Below, piece after piece: positions 5,131-7,799 of a DNA stretch of 7,799 bases. The position numbers were made by a program, and so were the translations under genes. Position 1 is the first letter of the stretch. The number at the start of each line of letters is the position of its first letter. The notes beneath the pieces were generated by a model that searched no databases, was not told where the DNA came from, and saw nothing but the letters and a program-made list of their open reading frames with translations. Source of the stretch: Candidatus Shapirobacteria bacterium (lineage in GTDB: Bacteria; Patescibacteriota; Microgenomatia; VGLL01); contig VGLL01000046.1 of assembly GCA_016866735.1 (NCBI GenBank), positions 1 to 7,799 on the forward strand. The letters are read 5' to 3'.

Positions 5131-6126
5131 ATGCCAGAGAGAATTACCTCTAGGGGCAGAGCCCTTAACTATATCCGCAAAAGGAAAAAGGCTCGAGTCG
5201 AGGAGCTGCGACGCCACTTGGGCGTGAGCCGACAGTTGATCCATCGGCACTTACGGAACCTTATTAGGGGGGGTCTTGTGGTCAAGTCGGGAAAGTCACC
5301 GTTAGTTTTCTACGAAATGAGGGAAGCGAAAGAAAAAATCGTTACTCCTGATATTCCCGCGGCAAACAAAGAATATCTTGATTCCCACTATTTTTGGGTC
5401 TCCCCCACGGGAGACCTTCTGACCGGATTTAAGGCATTTAAGGCCTGGGCTGAATCTGTCGGCCAGAGCCAGCGATTGGATTTCTTGGCCCGCGAATATA
5501 TAGCAGTCAGAGAAAAGGCAAATGCCTATTTTAATCGTCGGGGCTTTATCGACGCCACGAGAAAAATCGAGAAAACCTTTAACTTGCGGTTTATCGATAA
5601 GGTTTTCTATTCGGATTTTTACAGTCTGCCAAAATATGGGAAAACCCGCCTTGGCCAGTTAGTTCTCTATGCCAAACAGGCTCAGAAAATTAATCTTATA
5701 AAAAAAATCGGTCAGGAAATTAGACCAAAGGTCCGGGAAATTATCAGAAGCCATAAAATTGGCGCTATTGGTTTTATTCCCCCAACCGTTCCCAGACAAA
5801 TCCAATTTCTCAAAGAATTAGAGAAAATCCTAAACCTTAACCTTCCTAAAATTAACTTTGTTAAAGCCTATCGCGGTGAAATACCGGTAGCCCAAAAAAC
5901 ATTAAGCAGACTGGAAGAGCGAATCGAAAATGCCCGAAGGACAATTTTTATCAAAGATGCCTCGGTTAAATACAACCGAGTTTTGCTAATCGATGATGCC
6001 GTCGGTTCCGGGGCTTCTCTAAATGAGACTGCCAAAAAACTTAAGGAAGAAGGGATCACTAGAAGAGTTATTGGCTTTGCGATTGTGGGCAGCTACAAGG
6101 GCTTCGATGTTATCAGGGAAATTTAA
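5131..6126 (+). CDS. winged-helix regulator fused to a ComF-like phosphoribosyltransferase
   Basis: Residues 1-62 form a winged helix (VEELRRHLGVSRQLIHRHLR, then GGLVVKSG). Residues 75-150 are an uncharacterised linker domain with FWVSPTGDLLTG and GFIDATRKIEKTF. Residues 155-331 look like a type I phosphoribosyltransferase of the ComF group: FYSLPKYGKTRLGQLVLYAK (162-181), AQKTLSRLEERIEN (254-267), and the PRPP-binding loop VLLIDDAVGSGAS (284-296), with both acidic residues D288 and D289. Bacillus PurR is a known precedent for a winged helix joined to a phosphoribosyltransferase fold used as a PRPP sensor; here the second domain is ComF-like. I infer a ligand-responsive repressor acting on its own operator. 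ComF proteins are otherwise linked to DNA uptake; no competence genes are visible. The mRNA should be near-leaderless. The frame overlaps the convergent gene by 4 bp. Confidence 0.85.
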   Translation: MPERITSRGRALNYIRKRKKARVEELRRHLGVSRQLIHRHLRNLIRGGLVVKSGKSPLVFYEMREAKEKIVTPDIPAANKEYLDSHYFWVSPTGDLLTGFKAFKAWAESVGQSQRLDFLAREYIAVREKANAYFNRRGFIDATRKIEKTFNLRFIDKVFYSDFYSLPKYGKTRLGQLVLYAKQAQKINLIKKIGQEIRPKVREIIRSHKIGAIGFIPPTVPRQIQFLKELEKILNLNLPKINFVKAYRGEIPVAQKTLSRLEERIENARRTIFIKDASVKYNRVLLIDDAVGSGASLNETAKKLKEEGITRRVIGFAIVGSYKGFDVIREI

Positions 6127-6668
6127 TCCAAGATATACTCCCAGCCCGGCTTCCAGGATTTGGTTTTGCGCCAATCTTTTGCAAATGCCTGTTCCCATGT
6201 TTTGCCTTTAAGCAAAACGTCGAGCGCGAGTTGCGGCGCCTTGTGCGCCACTATTGCGACTGACTTCCCGTCATAATTTCGTTTCAAGAATCCAAGAAAA
6301 TCAGCGATTCTCGCTTTTACGTCTTCGTAGCTTTCGCCCTCGGGGAACCTTTCGGCGATGCACTTTTCTTGCAACGGCTCAACGATTGCCGAAGGTTGGG
6401 CGTTATACTTTCCATAATTACACTCTCTCAACCTTTTATCTTGGATAATCGGTGTCTCTCCCTCAAAAGTTAATTTCGCCGAATCAAAAGCTCGTTTTAA
6501 GTCAGAGCAAAACACAACCGCAAATTTCTTGTCCCTGATTTTATCTTTCAAGTCGATTGATTGTTTGACGCCTAATTCGGAAAGTCCAACATCAAACCAC
6601 CCAGAAGAAATTTCCTTTTCGTTATCTGTCGTTGTTCCGTGGACAAAATAAGTAATATTAATTGCCAT
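6123..6668 (-). CDS. histidine phosphatase (phosphoglycerate-mutase-like) family protein
   Basis: The 181-residue product follows the branch-1 histidine phosphatase pattern: YFVHGTTTDNE (7-17) with nucleophile-type His10, GLSELGVKQS (28-37), CSDLKRAFDSA (54-64) with Arg59, the LRECNYGKY acid box (80-88), FPEGESYEDV (108-117) and the second catalytic His in IVAHKAP (139-145). The family hydrolyses or transfers phosphate through a phospho-His intermediate on sugars, nucleotides, cofactors or proteins. The usual RHG begins with Arg, which is Val9 here; loss of that phosphate-binding Arg should affect activity, although I recall related Patescibacteria proteins with the same VHG. A TAAAAT box 7 nt upstream of the ATG supports the start and a leaderless mRNA. 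The 3' end overlaps the regulator gene tail to tail. Substrate unknown. Confidence 0.85.
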   Translation of the reverse strand: MAINITYFVHGTTTDNEKEISSGWFDVGLSELGVKQSIDLKDKIRDKKFAVVFCSDLKRAFDSAKLTFEGETPIIQDKRLRECNYGKYNAQPSAIVEPLQEKCIAERFPEGESYEDVKARIADFLGFLKRNYDGKSVAIVAHKAPQLALDVLLKGKTWEQAFAKDWRKTKSWKPGWEYILD

Positions 6669-6675
6669 TTTTAAA

Positions 6676-6681
6676 ATTTTA
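6676..6681 (-). promoter_or_regulatory. -10 box of the histidine phosphatase gene
   Basis: TAAAAT on the minus strand lies 7 nt before the ATG at 6668; the -35 region is poor. The spacing matches the other leaderless arrangements in the window, which is the main support. Confidence 0.5.
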
Positions 6682-6800
6682 ACCTAATGAGGCGATTTTC
6701 GAACACTGACTGGTTAGAATTATACACCTTGCAGGCTATCTTGCAAAATTAGGCGGAAATGAGGTTCACTTAATTTGTTTCTTAAAAGAAGCACTTCATG

Positions 6801-6832
6801 GTCGTAAAGTAGAGCAAAGCTCACTTTACGAC
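6801..6832 (-). repeat. bulged hairpin 2 downstream of tRNA-Asn
   Basis: GTCGTAAAGT (6801-6810) pairs perfectly with ACTTTACGAC (6823-6832). Inside, after a single unpaired A, GAGC (6812-6815) pairs with GCTC (6819-6822) around AAA. The last base is shared with the first base of the next hairpin. No run of U follows on the minus strand, so a classic intrinsic terminator is doubtful; RNA end protection or processing is possible. Confidence 0.7.
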
Positions 6833-6860
6833 ACTGAAGCGAACTTGTTCTGCTTCAGTG
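6832..6860 (-). repeat. bulged hairpin 1 abutting the tRNA 3' end
   Basis: CACTGAAGC (6832-6840) pairs perfectly with GCTTCAGTG (6852-6860). The inner GAAC/GTTC extends it with one unpaired T. In the minus-strand transcript this stem begins at the very next base after the tRNA discriminator G73, where CCA would be added. Confidence 0.75.
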
Positions 6861-7175
6861 CTCCACCGCGTGGACTCGGACCACGAACCATCTCCTTACA
6901 GAAATCCCTCTGTTACCAAAGGTCTGGACTATCTCATTCCCACTTCGCCTCTCGATAAACTCGGGGCTACGAGGGATCGGGTATATAGTCTCTACACGTT
7001 CCACATTCAGCTTGCATGAACGTGGTTTAGCTCGGGATTACCCTCCACTTCGATTATACTCAGTGTAAACTCTCTCAGGGTTTCCCCGAATTAGCCCGAT
7101 TTTCCATCCGCCCTTTCGGGCGAGACGCTGCTTTTTTACAACAGGGAGCCGCTCTACCAATTGAGCTACGGTGGA
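6861..7175 (-). tRNA. tRNA-Asn(GUU), interrupted by a group I intron
   Basis: The 5' exon (7175-7141) has acceptor TCCACCG, TA, D-stem GCTC/GAGC with loop AATTGGTA, G26, anticodon stem GCTCC and loop start CTGT. The 3' exon (6898-6861) begins TAA-GGAGA, then variable loop TGGTT, T-stem CGTGG/CCACG, acceptor CGGTGGA and G73. Joined, they make a 73-nt tRNA with loop CTGTTAA, anticodon GUU and discriminator G73, the asparagine identity set. The seven acceptor pairs are perfect. CCA is not encoded (CAC follows), so a CCA-adding enzyme is required. Oddities are C55 in the T-loop (TCCGAGT in place of the usual TTC start) and a G27-A43 mismatch. A promoter is not obvious; read-through from the four-helix-bundle gene upstream is possible. 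Confidence 0.93.
6899..7140 (-). ncRNA. group I self-splicing intron (IC3-like), 242 nt, no endonuclease ORF
   Basis: Intron numbering runs from 7140 (1) to 6899 (242). P1: exon CUGU, ending in U35, pairs with GCAG (10-13), giving the U-G wobble at the 5' splice site; the last intron base is the required G. P2: CGCCC/GGGCG (19-23/28-32) with a GAAA loop. P3: AUCGGG/CCCGAU (41-46/160-165). P4: UUCGGG/CCCGAG (51-56/105-110). P5: CCCU/AGGG (61-64/97-100). P6: CCACGUUCA/UGAAUGUGG (116-124/132-140). P7: GACUAU/AUAGUC (151-156/209-214). P8: CCUC/GAGG (167-170/190-193). P9: CCUUUG/CAGAGG (219-224/229-234) with a GUAA loop. The motifs AAUUCGG.GAAACC, GUGUAGAGACUA and AUAGUCCAG match, from memory, the Azoarcus tRNA-Ile ribozyme. 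Being a compact RNA without an ORF, it should need only guanosine and magnesium to splice. Confidence 0.93.
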
Positions 7176-7196
7176 ATATTAAAGAGCGCTAATAGC

Positions 7197-7220
7197 TAAC
7201 GTAGCTATGTAGCTACGTTA
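7197..7220. repeat. CGTAGCTA palindrome downstream of the four-helix-bundle gene
   Basis: TAACGTAGCTA (7197-7207) and TAGCTACGTTA (7210-7220) are perfect inverted arms separated by TG. It lies 17 nt after the stop codon of the 7238-7621 gene and 21 nt before the tRNA 5' end. It could act as a stem-loop 3' end, but no U-run follows on the minus strand. The CGTAGC units resemble the tandem repeat on the gene's other side. Confidence 0.7.
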
Positions 7221-7237
7221 TATTTTAGCACGGTTTT

Positions 7238-7621
7238 TTATCTTTTTCTATCTTGGGAAGATAGTTTTCCTATCCAAGCGGTTATTAATTTTCCTATCTC
7301 TTCAATTAACAAAACATAAGTTCGATATCTAGAATCACTAATAAAACCTCTTTTTAATGCTTTGTACAGCCAATTATCTGTTTCTATTAGCGAGCCTCTC
7401 GCCTGACGAAAATATTGCCTAAATTCTCTACTCCCACCCCTGCCGTAACCTTCGGCGATATTAGTGCTAATTGAACCGGCCGAATCCAAAAGCTGAATGC
7501 TAATCCTCCACGCCACAAGGCTCTTTGGAAAATTTTCAACATCATCGGCGGCTAAGTGGTAAAGTTGATCAGCTTTTTGCCAAACAATTAAGTCCTTGTA
7601 ACTTCTTTTCTTCTCTATCAC
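7238..7621 (-). CDS. four-helix-bundle protein (S23/IVP family)
   Basis: The 127-residue product has the family layout: SYKDLIVWQKADQLYHLA (7-24), FPKS (31-34), a helix leading into the signature SISTNIAEGYGRGGSREF (50-67), then YFRQARGSLIETDNWLYKA (70-88) and a final helix of LLIEEIGKLITAWIGKL (104-120). The family was first seen encoded in 23S rRNA intervening sequences and is widespread as stand-alone genes in Patescibacteria; it forms pentameric helical bundles, and relatives include the Avd accessory protein of diversity-generating retroelements. Molecular function is largely unknown. The start is a GTG at 7621-7619 with a weak AGGA 6 nt upstream. It sits between rpoD and tRNA-Asn, on the same strand, and is flanked on both sides by CGTAGC-type repeats, which suggests insertion. 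No reverse transcriptase or 23S gene is seen. Confidence 0.9.
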   Translation of the reverse strand: MIEKKRSYKDLIVWQKADQLYHLAADDVENFPKSLVAWRISIQLLDSAGSISTNIAEGYGRGGSREFRQYFRQARGSLIETDNWLYKALKRGFISDSRYRTYVLLIEEIGKLITAWIGKLSSQDRKR

Positions 7622-7633
7622 ATTATTCCTAAG

Positions 7634-7678
7634 TTGCTAATTGCTATATTCTAAATTGCTACGTTGCTACGTTGCTAC
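7634..7678 (+). repeat. TTGCTA(CG) short repeats between rpoD and the four-helix-bundle gene
   Basis: TTGCTA occurs at 7634, 7641, 7656, 7664 and 7672; the last three are an 8-bp tandem, TTGCTACG. On the minus strand they read CGTAGCAA. They fill the 59-nt gap between the rpoD stop and the GTG start. A -10-like TAGAAT also occurs here on the minus strand (7655-7650). Confidence 0.8.
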
Positions 7679-7680
7679 AT

Positions 7681-7799
7681 CTACTCTAAATAATCTTGGA
7701 GCTTCTTCTTCCTCGAGGGGTGCTTGAGTTTGCGCAAGGCCTTAGCCTCAATTTGGCGAATTCTCTCTCTTGTCACCCCAAACTCCCGACCAACTTCTT
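7681..7799 (-). CDS. rpoD: RNA polymerase sigma factor RpoD (sigma-70), C-terminal part
   Basis: The last 38 codons are in the window; the gene continues past the right edge. EVGREFGVTRERIRQIEAKA, then LRKLKHPSRKKK, is region 4.2 of the primary sigma factor, the helix-turn-helix that reads the -35 box; the recognition helix includes TRERIRQIEAKAL. The protein ends LQDYLE and stops at TAG (7683-7681). Presence of the standard region 4.2 agrees with the consensus TTGACA boxes found throughout the window. An alternative group 2 sigma factor cannot be excluded from the C-terminus alone, but RpoD is much more likely. Confidence 0.92.
   Translation of the reverse strand, partial: EVGREFGVTRERIRQIEAKALRKLKHPSRKKKLQDYLE

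Noticed and set aside
6707..6960. Plus-strand open frame containing LAKLGGNEVHLIC, glycosyltransferase-like at first sight
   Set aside because: It has no ATG start, follows a TGA, and runs on through the hairpins, tRNA and intron; the PRGLGPRT stretch is the translation of antisense tRNA.
6899..7140. Homing endonuclease gene inside the intron
   Set aside because: At 242 nt the intron has no coding frame of useful length; all of it is accounted for by predicted ribozyme helices and joints.

Overview
The window looks like a piece of a Candidate Phyla Radiation (Patescibacteria, probably Parcubacteria-like) genome. The grounds are indirect: a four-helix-bundle (S23/IVP) gene beside rpoD, a tRNA with no encoded CCA interrupted by a group I intron, orphan proteins, and single genes each with its own strong promoter. 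No rRNA or ribosomal protein is present to place it, so the phylum is an inference.

Layout. 1-164: the first 16 codons of a ribbon-helix-helix antitoxin-like gene (minus) with a consensus promoter, then an inverted pair of REP-like hairpins. 379-1437: a Fic-domain protein with an N-terminal winged helix (minus), with an operator-like palindrome at its promoter. 1532-1969: an orphan acidic protein (minus). 2044-3765: an orphan protein with four predicted membrane segments (minus). 3992-4819: a PlsC/LPLAT-like acyltransferase (plus). 4898-5022: the intact promoter and first codons of a truncated gene, probably an AAA ATPase (minus). 5131-6126: a winged-helix protein fused to a ComF-like phosphoribosyltransferase, with an inverted repeat over its promoter (plus). 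6123-6668: a histidine-phosphatase-fold protein (minus), overlapping the previous gene tail to tail. 6861-7175: tRNA-Asn(GUU) split by a 242-nt group I intron (minus), followed by two bulged hairpins. 7238-7621: a four-helix-bundle protein bracketed by CGTAGC-type repeats (minus). 7681-7799: the C-terminus of the housekeeping sigma factor RpoD (minus).

Themes. Most genes have a private promoter whose -10 box lies only 7-10 nt from the start codon, which predicts leaderless mRNAs. Three promoters carry inverted repeats that look like operators; two of them belong to genes whose own product has a DNA-binding domain fused to an effector domain (Fic, phosphoribosyltransferase), which suggests autoregulation. 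A 28-bp hairpin repeat occurs four times in one orientation at intergenic junctions, and in two cases supplies the stop codon of the adjacent minus-strand reading frame.

The strongest single discovery is the group I intron. It can be folded element by element (P1-P9), its core resembles that of the Azoarcus tRNA-Ile intron, and it splits the GUU anticodon itself between positions 35 and 36.
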